Of a stretch of DNA of 64,000 bases, positions 18,133 to 27,145 are shown one piece after another. The notes beneath the pieces were generated by a model. That model searched no databases. It was given only the letters and a program-made list of their open reading frames with translations, and was not told the DNA's origin. Source of the DNA: Pseudomonas sp. Irchel s3f7 (GTDB lineage: Bacteria > Pseudomonadota > Gammaproteobacteria > Pseudomonadales > Pseudomonadaceae); contig NZ_FYDO01000003.1 in assembly GCF_900187615.1 (NCBI RefSeq), forward strand, positions 62,001-126,000, in the 5' to 3' direction. The first letter of the stretch is position 1; each line of letters starts with the position of its first letter. The translations under genes were made by a program, and so were the position numbers.

Positions 18133-18583
18133 CCCAATGCGCCAGGTCACATTTCCATGGCCTTGGCGTTATTCCCTGCACGAGCGGGCGCAATTCGCTG
18201 ATCTGGCTGGACAGCGAGCGACCTTTGCAAAAAAGGTATTTAGTGATCCGGTTACCTGAACTGCCCCCCAGAGCGATACTCGCGTTCCGGGACGGTTCTG
18301 TTCGTCGACATGGCGCCCCAGGAATGAAATCGGCAATGAAGGTACAACGCTGTAAAGCCCCTGCCAGGATCATCGTGAGGTAACTCCTTTTGCCAAGCCG
18401 CTACTGATCACTGAAGCTAACGTGGAAAATCGAGCCGTTATGACTTCTTATGGTTTGACGGTAGTTCAATCAAACCAAAGTGCCATGATCTGAAATAAAA
18501 AATCGTGAGGGCAAAGGCTGGGGTGAGACGCAGGTGAGAGGGGTGGGCACTGTGTGGTGGTCTGATGTCGATGGTTGCGCGCA
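18133..18583. other. Long intergenic region between rcpA and the AlaX terminator
   Basis: No convincing gene was found. An 82-codon minus-strand frame (18125-18373) has an AAAGGAG ribosome-binding site ten bases before its ATG, but its product shows no recognisable features and I do not call it. A perfect TGGTTTGA-N11-TCAAACCA inverted repeat lies at 18451-18477 and could be an operator or a transcript hairpin. Confidence 0.4.
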
Positions 18584-18620
18584 AAAAAATGGCCCGACAG
18601 TCTGACTGAGCGGGCCATTT
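18584..18620 (-). terminator. Rho-independent terminator of the alaX gene
   Basis: Read on the minus strand, AAATGGCCCG pairs with CGGGCCATTT across a 14-base loop and ends in a run of seven T residues. It starts about 60 bases after the alaX stop codon. Confidence 0.85.
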
Positions 18621-18677
18621 GCGTTCTGGGCAATGCTTGCATCGATAAAACCAGGCGTCCTCCCGAACGCCCTGCGC

Positions 18678-19304
18678 TCAGTCCACGTGGTAGTGGACGG
18701 ATAACGTGCCTTTCTTTTGCGAAAGGCTGTTGATCGTGACCGCGCCCAGGTCTTTCAGGCTACGGACGTGGGTGCCGCCGCAACCGTAGGCGGGCAGTTC
18801 GCCGAAACCGATTTCCCGGGCACCATCGCGCAGGGACGTCAGGCGCGGCAAATCGTGGGAAATCCATTGCTTGATTCCCTGCTGGACCGCTTGGGCATCG
18901 ACTTCCTGGGCCGAGTTACCGGGCTTGAACTGAACGCGGCCTTCACCTGGCCAGTGATGCGCCTTGACCGGCATCCAGCCCATGGCTTGTACAAAATGGC
19001 CGATCAGATGCCCGGCCGAATGCATGCGTGTGTTGAACCGACGACGCGGCTCATCGACCCGGATGACGGTCATGCCGAGTCGTACCGGCAGGTCGACGAA
19101 ATGAATGATCCGCTCGGGATCCTGAACGACTCGTAATACCTGGCTTTCGCCGATCCAGCCCGTGTCGTGAGGTTGTCCACCGCCCTGGGGGTGGAACAGG
19201 GTGGCACGCAGGACCACGGCGAACTCGTTTTCACAGGGGGTGCATTCCAGGACTTCCACGTTGGCCTTGAGCTCATCACTATGGAAAAAAAGGCGCAGCG
19301 TCAT
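18678..19304 (-). CDS. AlaX-type alanyl-tRNA editing hydrolase
   Basis: The 208-residue product is a free-standing homologue of the AlaRS editing domain; such enzymes deacylate Ser-tRNA(Ala) or Gly-tRNA(Ala). The diagnostic elements are all present: HPQGGGQPHDTG at 38-49, the zinc ligands His95 and His99 in MHSAGHL, and Cys175/His179 in CGGTHV. The enzyme is cytoplasmic. It is divergent from a LysR gene 90 bases away. Confidence 0.9.
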   Translation of the reverse strand: MTLRLFFHSDELKANVEVLECTPCENEFAVVLRATLFHPQGGGQPHDTGWIGESQVLRVVQDPERIIHFVDLPVRLGMTVIRVDEPRRRFNTRMHSAGHLIGHFVQAMGWMPVKAHHWPGEGRVQFKPGNSAQEVDAQAVQQGIKQWISHDLPRLTSLRDGAREIGFGELPAYGCGGTHVRSLKDLGAVTINSLSQKKGTLSVHYHVD

Positions 19305-19334
19305 ATTTCAGGCTCAATTGAATTTCTATTTTTT

Positions 19335-19363
19335 ATTATAGGAAGCCTGCATATGCGTGATAA
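19335..19363 (-). promoter_or_regulatory. Putative sigma-70 promoter of alaX
   Basis: Read on the minus strand, TTATCA and a consensus TATAAT are spaced by 17 bases. The -10 box is about 30 bases from the alaX start. The divergent LysR gene begins 31 bases on the other side, so a regulator bound here could affect both. Confidence 0.5.
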
Positions 19364-19393
19364 TCCGGCCAATCATCAAAGGACTGTTGCGCT

Positions 19394-20392
19394 GTGAGCA
19401 TAAATCTTCCGTTGCCACTGCTGGGCGAAATGGCGATTTTCGTCAAGGTTGTCGAGACGGGCAGCTTCTCCGAAGCGGCACGTCAGTTGGGCTCTTCACC
19501 CTCGGCGGTCAGTCGCAGTATTTCCCGGCTGGAGAAAGCGCTTGCCACGCGCCTGCTGCAACGAACCACGCGCAAGTTGCGTCTGAGCGATGGGGGCGAC
19601 GAGGTATTCAAGCGCTGCCAGGAGATGGTCAGCGCCGCTCGGGCCGTGATGGAAATCAGCGGCCAGTTCACCGATGAGCCCGAGGGGCTTGTGCGCCTCA
19701 GCGTGCCAAAAGCGGTGGGTCGCATCGTGATCCACCCGCATATGCCGGAGTTTCTGCGCCGTTATCCCAAAGTGGATGTGGAACTGTTGCTGGAGGATCG
19801 CCAGGTGGACCTGATCGACGATCATGTCGATCTGGCGATTCGTATCACTGATCGACCGCCAGTAGGGTTGGTGGGGCGACAGTTGCTGACCATCGACCAT
19901 CTGCTCTGCGCGACACCGCAATATCTGGCCGAGCACGGTACGCCGACGCACCCCCATGACCTGCTCAATCACAGTTGCATTTACCTGGGCGAAACCCCGA
20001 GCGATGCGCGCTGGAAATTCAAGAAAGGCAGCAAGTCTGTCTCCGTCGGTGTGCGCGGCCGATATGCCGCCAACCACACGGGCGTACGCTTTGGCGCGGT
20101 ACTGCAACACATCGGTATTGGCAGCCTGCCGTACTTCACGGCGCGCCGTGCCCTGGAGAAAGGCTTGATGGTGCAAGTGCTGCCGGACTGGACCTTTTTG
20201 GCGTCCTATCACGGCGGCGCCTGGTTGCTGCATTCGCCAACCCGATATTTGCCGCCGAAGCTTAGGGTGTTGATTGATTATTTGGTGGAGTGCCTGGAGC
20301 AGGAACCGACACTGGCCAAGCCCGGCAAGTCGAGCAGTCTGAATATCGCGGTATCGGAGTATGAGTTGCCCGAGAGTGATGGCTTGTTTTGA
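19394..20392 (+). CDS. LysR-family transcriptional regulator
   Basis: The 332-residue protein has an N-terminal winged helix-turn-helix (FVKVVETGSFSEAARQLGSSPSAVSRSISRLE) and a substrate-binding domain from about residue 98 to 300. The C-terminal 30 residues exceed the usual family length. The GTG at 19394 is the likely start; a later ATG (19430) would cut into the helix-turn-helix region. The gene is divergent from alaX, which may be its target by the usual LysR arrangement, but no inducer can be inferred. Confidence 0.9.
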   Translation: MSINLPLPLLGEMAIFVKVVETGSFSEAARQLGSSPSAVSRSISRLEKALATRLLQRTTRKLRLSDGGDEVFKRCQEMVSAARAVMEISGQFTDEPEGLVRLSVPKAVGRIVIHPHMPEFLRRYPKVDVELLLEDRQVDLIDDHVDLAIRITDRPPVGLVGRQLLTIDHLLCATPQYLAEHGTPTHPHDLLNHSCIYLGETPSDARWKFKKGSKSVSVGVRGRYAANHTGVRFGAVLQHIGIGSLPYFTARRALEKGLMVQVLPDWTFLASYHGGAWLLHSPTRYLPPKLRVLIDYLVECLEQEPTLAKPGKSSSLNIAVSEYELPESDGLF

Positions 20393-20397
20393 AGGCA

Positions 20398-20433
20398 TAA
20401 AAAGCCCGGCAGTGCCACACTGCCGGGCTGTCT
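20398..20433. terminator. Bidirectional terminator between LysR and receptor genes
   Basis: AGCCCGGCAGTG and CACTGCCGGGCT form a perfect 12-bp stem with a CCA loop. The five-residue T run is on the minus-strand side, so it chiefly serves the TonB-dependent receptor gene. Confidence 0.88.
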
Positions 20434-20447
20434 TCGCAGGCTCGTAT

Positions 20448-22571
20448 TCAGAACCGGTAGTTGGTGCTCAGCTCCAGCGTCCGCGGTGCACCCGGCGTGA
20501 TCAGATCCACCGAACCATGCGCCGAGGCGTAATAGTCTTTGTCGAAAACGTTGCGCAGACGCAGGGCCATGTCCCATGTTGGCTGGTTGTACAACAACGC
20601 GGCGTCCACGGTTGTATAAGCTGGCATGACCACATTGTTATCCAGCGCGGTGTAGCGATCATCGACATAGTTGGCGCCCATGCCCAAACGCCAGGTTTGT
20701 GTCAGTGAACGTACCAGCCACAGGTTCGCGCTGTGGCGAGGCGTCAACGTAGGTACCTGGCCTTCGTTGGGGACACCGTTGGTGCGGCTGTTGGATTTGG
20801 TGATCTCGGCGTCCAGAAAGGCGTAACCGGCATAGACCTGCCATTTGTCACTCAACTCTCCGCTGGCGGTCAGCTCTAGACCATCGGTGCGCTGCTCGCC
20901 CGCAAGCACCAGTTTCGTCGGGTTCGCCGGGTCGCTGGTTTTCATGTTGGTGCGTTCCAGGCGGAACAGCGCCGCCGTCAACGCCAGGCGATTGTCGAGC
21001 AGGTCCCACTTGCCGCCGATCTCGACGTTGGTGGTTTCCTCGGGCTCAAGATCCTGGTTCGTCGTACTCAGGGCGAACATCTCGGCGGAGGGTTGGTAGG
21101 AACGGCTCACCGAGACGTAATAGGACTGCACTTGATCAGGTTGATAGACCAGGCCGACCCGCGGGCTCCAGGTCGTATCGGTGCGGGACAGCTTGTTGTG
21201 CGTCAGGTCATCGGCGTATTCCTGGTCGAACACGTCATAACGCACACCCAGCAGAGCCTTCCACTGTGGTGCCAGTTCGATCATGTCCTGTATGTAGAAT
21301 CCGGCGGTGTCCTGGGTATTGGTGCCCTTGGCGGTTTGCCGGTTGGCCTGAAACGGCACGTCGACCAGGCCATCGCGGTACACCGGCACCCTGGCCACAT
21401 CGGATTGGCTGAATACGTTCTGGTCCTTCACCTGGCGCCCCAGCTCGACGCCATAAAGCAGGTTATGGTTCATCCCCGCGAGCATGGCGCGCTGTTTGAG
21501 TTCGGTCTGGTTGAACCAGCCGTCTTCTTTGCGCTGCACGTTGCCGCGGTTGAGTTTCACCAGCAGCTCACCATTGGCAGCGGTGACGAAGCGTGTCGGG
21601 CTGGAGTCGGCGAGTGTGTTGTTGCGATCCAGGTCGTAGTGGTAGTAGCGACTGGTATTGCTCAGGCTGAAGTCGTCGTTGATACGGTAATCAACTCCGG
21701 CCGTGAACGAGAACACTTCGCTGCGTGAGTAGTCGTCATCGGGATCCGCGGCACCGAAGCGCTTGTCACGATCCACATCGACCGGGCGATCGCCTCGCGC
21801 CGGGATGCCGAAGTCGATCAAGCGCTTGTCGTACAGATAGCTGGCGCCCAGGTTCAGTTCCAGATCATCCGAGAGCTTGAAGTAAGCCGAAGGCGCGATG
21901 GCCTTGCGGTCGATGTAGCCGTCATCCCGGAAGGTGTCGCTGTTCTCTAGCGCACCTGTGACACGAAAGGCTTTATCGCCATGCTGCTGATCGGCCCAAC
22001 CGGCATCGAACTGAGTGCGTTTTTCGCCCTCGCTGTCGACGCTGACGCCAACCTCCTGCTTGGGTGCGAAGTTGGGTTTCTTGCTGATGCTGTTGATCAG
22101 GCCACCCGAAGAGCCACGGCCATAGAGCACCGCCGCCGGCCCCTTGATCACTTCCACCCGCTCAACGTTGGATAGATCGCGGAAATACAACGCATCGTCG
22201 CGAATGCCGTCGATGTACATGTCGCCAATGGCGTTGAAACCACGGATGGTGACCTGGTCACGTTGGCCGTCACCGTTGGACATGCCGATACCGGGGACAT
22301 TCTTCAGGACGTCCTCCATCGATTTCGCCCCCTGATCCTTGATGACGCTTTGGGGGACCACGTTGACGGTTTGCGGGATATCACGCAGAGGGGCATCGAT
22401 CTTCAGCGCGCTCCTGCTCTCGGTCGACATGTAGCTCTGCTCGCTGAACTCACTGTTCACAGCGGTTGTCGGCAGGGTTAAAGCAGTTTCCGTTTCTGCC
22501 TGTAAATCAGGTACAACCAGAACACCCAGCAACGACAGAGAGGCTGGGTAAATGCGCGATCGAGCCACCAT
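20448..22571 (-). CDS. TonB-dependent siderophore receptor
   Basis: The 707-residue outer-membrane receptor has a signal peptide (cleavage after about residue 26, LQA), a plug domain (IPQTVNVVPQSVIKDQG to about residue 180, with GPAAVLYGRGSSGG) and a 22-strand barrel ending in the C-terminal phenylalanine YRF needed for outer-membrane insertion. The family imports ferric siderophores, catecholates in its closer members, using TonB energy; the exact substrate is not readable. No N-terminal signalling domain of the FpvA type is present, so no linked sigma factor is expected. A Fur-box-like site lies just upstream. I prefer the ATG at 22571 to the GTG two codons earlier. Confidence 0.92.
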   Translation of the reverse strand: MVARSRIYPASLSLLGVLVVPDLQAETETALTLPTTAVNSEFSEQSYMSTESRSALKIDAPLRDIPQTVNVVPQSVIKDQGAKSMEDVLKNVPGIGMSNGDGQRDQVTIRGFNAIGDMYIDGIRDDALYFRDLSNVERVEVIKGPAAVLYGRGSSGGLINSISKKPNFAPKQEVGVSVDSEGEKRTQFDAGWADQQHGDKAFRVTGALENSDTFRDDGYIDRKAIAPSAYFKLSDDLELNLGASYLYDKRLIDFGIPARGDRPVDVDRDKRFGAADPDDDYSRSEVFSFTAGVDYRINDDFSLSNTSRYYHYDLDRNNTLADSSPTRFVTAANGELLVKLNRGNVQRKEDGWFNQTELKQRAMLAGMNHNLLYGVELGRQVKDQNVFSQSDVARVPVYRDGLVDVPFQANRQTAKGTNTQDTAGFYIQDMIELAPQWKALLGVRYDVFDQEYADDLTHNKLSRTDTTWSPRVGLVYQPDQVQSYYVSVSRSYQPSAEMFALSTTNQDLEPEETTNVEIGGKWDLLDNRLALTAALFRLERTNMKTSDPANPTKLVLAGEQRTDGLELTASGELSDKWQVYAGYAFLDAEITKSNSRTNGVPNEGQVPTLTPRHSANLWLVRSLTQTWRLGMGANYVDDRYTALDNNVVMPAYTTVDAALLYNQPTWDMALRLRNVFDKDYYASAHGSVDLITPGAPRTLELSTNYRF

Positions 22572-22596
22572 GAACACCTTTTGTATGAATTATCGC

Positions 22597-22615
22597 GCAG
22601 ATGATAAGCATTATC
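22597..22615. promoter_or_regulatory. Fur box between receptor and MFS genes
   Basis: The 19-base segment matches the GATAATGATAATCATTATC consensus at 15 positions by eye. It is 26 bases from the receptor start and about 70 from the MFS start, so iron-bound Fur could repress both divergent genes. Confidence 0.72.
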
Positions 22616-22685
22616 TTTTGTAAGTAAATACATATCATTCCTGTCTGTGTGTTTGACACGAATCAAAACGAGCAAGGAAGTAGAG

Positions 22686-23870
22686 ATGGAAGCGCCTGCT
22701 GCCAAATCACGCCGCACAGCCATCCCGCGCACGGTCTGGGTGCTGGGATTCGTCAGTTTGTTCATGGATCTGTCGTCCGAACTGGTACACAGTCTGCTGC
22801 CGGTGTTTCTGGTGGGAACGCTGGGCGTGAGCATGCTGACCGTTGGCTTGATTGAGGGGGTTGCAGAGGCAACCGCGCTGATCGTCAAAGTCTTTTCCGG
22901 GGCGATCAGCGACTTCATGGGGCGCCGTAAAAGCCTGCTGTTGCTCGGCTACGGATTGGCGGCGCTCACCAAACCGTTGTTTCCCCTGGCAGCCTCGGCA
23001 GAACTGGTGTTTACCGCGCGCATTTTGGATCGGATCGGCAAGGGGATTCGAGGGGCGCCGCGCGATGCGCTGGTCGCGGATGTGGCACCGCCAGAAATCC
23101 GCGGTGCCTGTTTTGGGCTGCGGCAGTCAATGGATACAGTGGGGGCTTTCCTAGGTCCCATCCTGGCGATTCTGCTGATGCTTTGGTTCGCCAATGATAT
23201 TTCACGTGTGCTGTGGTTTGCCGTGATCCCGGCGTTTTTGGCGGTAGGTTTTCTCATGGCGGGCGTGAGTGAGCCAACGCATGAGAGCAGGCCGCATCAC
23301 TTTCGCTCACCCATTCGTTTCAACTCACTCCAGCAATTTTCGAAGGCCTACTGGTGGGTTGTCGGGATCGGCGCGGTCTTCACCCTGGCGCGCTTCAGCG
23401 AGGCGTTTCTGGTGTTGCGTGCGCAGCAATTGGGATTCTCCAACACCTGGGTACCTCTGGTGATGATGGTAATGGCGGGGTTCTACATGCTGTCTGCCTA
23501 TCCTGTGGGCAAGTTGTCCGATCGCATCAGTCGCACAGCGTTGTTGAGTGTCGGGTTGCTGTTATTGATTGTGGCAGACATGGTATTGGCTTATGCCGAT
23601 TCCGTGACCATGGTGCTGTTGGGCGTGGCCCTATGGGGCCTGCACATGGGCTTCAGCCAAGGTCTGTTGGCGGCGTTGATAGCCGACACCACGCCAGCCG
23701 ATCTCAAAGGCACAGCGTTTGGCCTGTTCAACCTCGTCAGCGGCATTGCCTTGCTGCTAGCCAGCGTGGTGGCCGGCTGGCTCTGGCAAACCTATGGTGC
23801 GGCGATGACTTTCTATACCGGTGCAGGGTTTTCGACGGTGGCGCTGTTACTGCTGCTGATTCGACGGTGA
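22686..23870 (+). CDS. Major facilitator superfamily transporter
   Basis: The 394-residue protein has twelve predicted transmembrane helices, with the MFS motif A between helices 2 and 3 (GAISDFMGRRKSLLLL) and a second copy in the C-terminal half (GKLSDRISRTALLSV). The start at 22686 follows AAGGA by about eight bases. Its divergent placement with a siderophore receptor and the shared Fur box suggest a role in iron or siderophore traffic; the substrate is not known. It is followed by a strong terminator. Confidence 0.88.
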   Translation: MEAPAAKSRRTAIPRTVWVLGFVSLFMDLSSELVHSLLPVFLVGTLGVSMLTVGLIEGVAEATALIVKVFSGAISDFMGRRKSLLLLGYGLAALTKPLFPLAASAELVFTARILDRIGKGIRGAPRDALVADVAPPEIRGACFGLRQSMDTVGAFLGPILAILLMLWFANDISRVLWFAVIPAFLAVGFLMAGVSEPTHESRPHHFRSPIRFNSLQQFSKAYWWVVGIGAVFTLARFSEAFLVLRAQQLGFSNTWVPLVMMVMAGFYMLSAYPVGKLSDRISRTALLSVGLLLLIVADMVLAYADSVTMVLLGVALWGLHMGFSQGLLAALIADTTPADLKGTAFGLFNLVSGIALLLASVVAGWLWQTYGAAMTFYTGAGFSTVALLLLLIRR

Positions 23871-23924
23871 GCCCGGCTACACAAAAAATGAATGGCCGAT
23901 CCTGCATCCGGAGCCGGCACCCAC

Positions 23925-23956
23925 AAAAAAGGCCAACGCTTCTGCGTTGGCCTTTT
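23925..23956. terminator. Bidirectional terminator
   Basis: AAAAAAGGCCAACGC, a TTCT loop and GCGTTGGCCTTTT form a strong hairpin between the convergent MFS and hypothetical genes. Confidence 0.9.
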
Positions 23957-23974
23957 GCGTTACGGACGCCAGGA

Positions 23975-24382
23975 TCAGTGTTTGCTGTCCTGGTTCGACA
24001 ATGCCAGCAGTTGTTTCTCCTGGTTCCAGTCGAACGGCTCGTCATTCTGTTCGGCTTCGAAGCGACGTTCTTCCAGTGCTTGATACAGGTCGATTTCTTC
24101 ATCGGCCAAGTAGTGCAGGCAGTCACCGGCGAAATACCACAGCAGATCCCGTGGAATCAGGTGGGCGATTTGCGGATAACGGGAAATGACTTGAGTCAGG
24201 ATGTCCTGGCCCAGGTATTGGCTTTCGATCGGATCGATCGGCAGTGACGCCAGCAGTTCGTCGAAGCGCTCCAGGAACAAGGCATGGCTTTCTTCGGGAA
24301 CCTGCTCGGCCTCACCTACGGCGACCAGAATGCTGCGCAAGTGGTCGAGTAAAACGAGATGATCGGCAACGATGTTGGACAC
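23975..24382 (-). CDS. Conserved hypothetical protein (PA2817-like)
   Basis: The 135-residue acidic, helical, soluble protein has no signal or membrane segment. I chose the GTG at 24382, which follows GAGGAC by about eight bases; an upstream in-frame TTG would overlap the fadE terminator stem. I recall a Pseudomonas family named after PA2817 with this character and this position beside fadE, but its function is unknown. It stands alone between two terminators. Confidence 0.65.
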   Translation of the reverse strand: MSNIVADHLVLLDHLRSILVAVGEAEQVPEESHALFLERFDELLASLPIDPIESQYLGQDILTQVISRYPQIAHLIPRDLLWYFAGDCLHYLADEEIDLYQALEERRFEAEQNDEPFDWNQEKQLLALSNQDSKH

Positions 24383-24402
24383 GAGATAAGTCCTCAAGAG
24401 CA

Positions 24403-24441
24403 AAACGGGCGCCGGAGTATAAAGCTCCAGCGCCCGTTTTT
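24403..24441 (-). terminator. Terminator of fadE
   Basis: Read on the minus strand, ACGGGCGC-GGAG pairs with its complement around an ATACTCC-side loop and ends in a T run. The hairpin is 16 bases after the fadE stop and 21 bases ahead of the downstream gene's start, so that gene's promoter must lie within or near it. Confidence 0.8.
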
Positions 24442-24456
24442 ACATGCCCGGGTGGA

Positions 24457-26904
24457 TCAGCGGACTTTGCCGTCGGCCAGCGCCAGTTCTTCTTTATCGA
24501 AATCGTCGACATCGATCACTTTGCGCCGTGCTGCTTCTGCCTCTCGCAGGGTTTGTGCTTCCACCGGTTGCAACACACCAGCCTCCAGCGCGGCGTCGAT
24601 GACATGTTCCCCGGCAGCCGGTTTGACCTGACCGCTTTTGAGCGCGACATGCAGTTTTTTCTGCAACGGCTGAGCCGCGTTCAACAGGTCGCAGGCATGT
24701 TGCAGGGCACCGACCGCATCGTCACTCGACTGTGGGCGATAGCAACCCAGGAGCAACTCCTCCAGCGCCGGGTCGCCCTTGGCGCGGCCGATGATTGCAG
24801 CCACTTCGGCACCGAGCTTGTCCGACGGTCCTTTGTGCCGCCGACCGAGCGGGAACACGATGACGCGCAACAGGCCGCCCACGACTTTGTTCGGGAAGTT
24901 GCTCAACAGTTCGTCCATGGCCCGTTCGGCCTGGCCCAGGCTTTCTTCCATGGCCCAGGTCACCAGCGGCGTCATGTAATCCGGTGCATCGAGGTCGTGA
25001 TAACGCTTGAGCGCGGCGGATGCCAGGTAAAGATTGCTCAGGATGTCACCGAGCCGTGCGGAGAGGCGTTCGCGGCGTTTCAGTGCGCCGCCCAGCAACA
25101 TCATGCTGAGGTCGGCGAGCAAGGCAAAAGCCGCGGCCTGACGATTGAGGGCGCGGAAATAACCCTGGCTGAGCTTGTCGCCGGGTGTGTGCTCCAAGTG
25201 TCCAAAACCGAGGTTCAGCACCAGCGTGCTGGCGGCGTTACTCACGGCAAACCCGATGTGCTGGAGCAGCAGTTCGTCGAACTCCTTGAGGGCTTGATCC
25301 TTGTCTTCACGGCCGGCGAGGGCCATTTCCTTGAGCACGAAGGGATGGCAGCGAATCGCGCCTTGCCCGAAGATCATCAGGTTGCGCGAAAGAATGTTTG
25401 CGCCCTCGACGGTGATGAAAATGGGCGCGCCGCTCCATTTGCGCGCGAGGTAATTGTTAGGTCCCTCGATGATCGCCTTGCCGCCGTGCACGTCCATGGC
25501 ATCGCTGATGCAATCACGGGCGCGTTCGGTGAGGTGGTACTTGAGAATGGCCGACAGGACTGACGGCTTCTCACCCAGATCCACCGCGTTGGCGGTCAGC
25601 ATGCGGGCGGCGTCCATCATCCAGGCGTTGCCGCCGATGCGGGCCATGGCTTCCTGAATGCCTTCGAACGCGGCAATCGGGACGTTGAACTGTTCGCGAA
25701 TCTGCGCGTACTGGCCCGTCACCAGACTGGTGAACTTGGCCATGCCGGAACCCACCGCCGGCAAGGAAATCGAGCGCCCGACCGACAGGCAATTCATCAG
25801 CATCATCCAGCCCTTGCCGAGCATTTCCTGGCCACCGATGAGGAACTCCAACGGTACGAACACATCCTTGCCCGCATTCGGACCGTTCATGAAGGCTGCG
25901 CCCAGAGGCAGGTGGCGGCGACCGATATCGACGCCGGGAAGATCGGTCGGAATCAGCGCCAGGCTGATGCCCAGGTCTTCCTTGTCGCCCAACAGATGAT
26001 CCGGGTCGTAGGCCTTGAATGCCAGGCCGAGGAGGGTGGCCACCGGTCCGAGGGTGATGTAGCGCTTTTCCCAGTTCAGGCGCAGGCCCAGGGTTTCCTG
26101 GCCTTCCCACTCACCTTTGCAGATTACGCCGGTGTCGGGCATGCCACCGGCGTCGGAGCCGGCCAATGGGCCGGTGAGGGCGAAGCACGGAATGTCGTCG
26201 CCGCGAGCCAGGCGGGGCAGGTAATGGTTGCGTTGTTCGTCGGTGCCGTAATGCAGCAACAGTTCGGCCGGACCGAGGGAGTTGGGGACCATCACGGTGG
26301 AGGCGAGGTCGCCGCTGTGGCTGGCCAGTTTCATTGCGACTTGCGAGTGGGCGTAGGCCGAGAAACCCTTGCCGCCAAATTCCTTGGGAATGATCAGGGC
26401 GAAAAAGCCGTTGTCCTTGATAAAGGCCCAGGCTTCGGCCGGAAGGTCCATGGTCTGGCCCAGCTCCCAGTCACTGACCATGGCGCACAGCTCTTCGGTC
26501 GGGCCGTCGATGAAGGCCTGTTCTTCTTCGCTCAATTGCGCCTTGGGATAGGAGAGCAAGGTGTTCCAGTCCGGGCGACCGCTGAACAACTCGCCATCCC
26601 ACCACACCGTACCGGCATCGATGGCGTCGCGTTCGGTTTGCGACATCGGTGGCAGGGTTTTCTGGAACCAGTTGAACATCGGCGCGCTGAAAAATTTACG
26701 GCGCAGGTCAGGCAGCAACAACGGCGCAGCGACTGCCGCAATCAATACCCAGAAAATCAATAGCAGCCAGCCCGGTGCGCGACTGAAGGCTCCCATGGCC
26801 ACGATATAGACAGCCACGATGCCCAGGGCAGGCAGCGGCGAAATGCGGCGGTGAGCTAAATAAGCAATTCCGACAACCAGAACCAGTATCCACAACAGCA
26901 GCAT
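24457..26904 (-). CDS. fadE: FadE-type acyl-CoA dehydrogenase
   Basis: The 815-residue length equals that of E. coli FadE (814), far above ordinary 380-residue acyl-CoA dehydrogenases. Two or three N-terminal membrane helices (residues 1-70) precede the dehydrogenase core, with the FAD/substrate region around CFALTGPLAGSDAGG and the C-terminal helical domain characteristic of the large FadE group. It catalyses the first step of fatty-acid beta-oxidation at the inner membrane. A GGAGG site lies eight bases before the ATG. Confidence 0.95.
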   Translation of the reverse strand: MLLLWILVLVVGIAYLAHRRISPLPALGIVAVYIVAMGAFSRAPGWLLLIFWVLIAAVAAPLLLPDLRRKFFSAPMFNWFQKTLPPMSQTERDAIDAGTVWWDGELFSGRPDWNTLLSYPKAQLSEEEQAFIDGPTEELCAMVSDWELGQTMDLPAEAWAFIKDNGFFALIIPKEFGGKGFSAYAHSQVAMKLASHSGDLASTVMVPNSLGPAELLLHYGTDEQRNHYLPRLARGDDIPCFALTGPLAGSDAGGMPDTGVICKGEWEGQETLGLRLNWEKRYITLGPVATLLGLAFKAYDPDHLLGDKEDLGISLALIPTDLPGVDIGRRHLPLGAAFMNGPNAGKDVFVPLEFLIGGQEMLGKGWMMLMNCLSVGRSISLPAVGSGMAKFTSLVTGQYAQIREQFNVPIAAFEGIQEAMARIGGNAWMMDAARMLTANAVDLGEKPSVLSAILKYHLTERARDCISDAMDVHGGKAIIEGPNNYLARKWSGAPIFITVEGANILSRNLMIFGQGAIRCHPFVLKEMALAGREDKDQALKEFDELLLQHIGFAVSNAASTLVLNLGFGHLEHTPGDKLSQGYFRALNRQAAAFALLADLSMMLLGGALKRRERLSARLGDILSNLYLASAALKRYHDLDAPDYMTPLVTWAMEESLGQAERAMDELLSNFPNKVVGGLLRVIVFPLGRRHKGPSDKLGAEVAAIIGRAKGDPALEELLLGCYRPQSSDDAVGALQHACDLLNAAQPLQKKLHVALKSGQVKPAAGEHVIDAALEAGVLQPVEAQTLREAEAARRKVIDVDDFDKEELALADGKVR

Positions 26905-27145
26905 ATTTAATCCTCCGTGAACCCAGGGCGAACCAACCCTCAGAGCTTAGACGGCATCCGAAAAACCGGTTGGTCGCGGCATGCGACTGAAGTCGTGGGA
27001 AACCCTGGATGAATTTCGTAGCCCCATCTAATGGCGGGCGTAGGAAAATTGAGCGAGCGACAATGCGCCCATATTTGGCCGAAACGTCGTTATCTCTGTG
27101 CTGAACCTCTCGATAGACTCGGGACTTCCCCAGGAGATTGTTCTC

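Noticed and set aside
18125..18373. 82-codon minus-strand frame with an AAAGGAG site
   Set aside because: Only the ribosome-binding site supports it; the product shows no signal, membrane segment or domain, so it is left as intergenic.
24244..25563. 439-codon plus-strand frame opposite fadE
   Set aside because: The reverse strand encodes a clear full-length FadE; this frame has no domain and no start signal.
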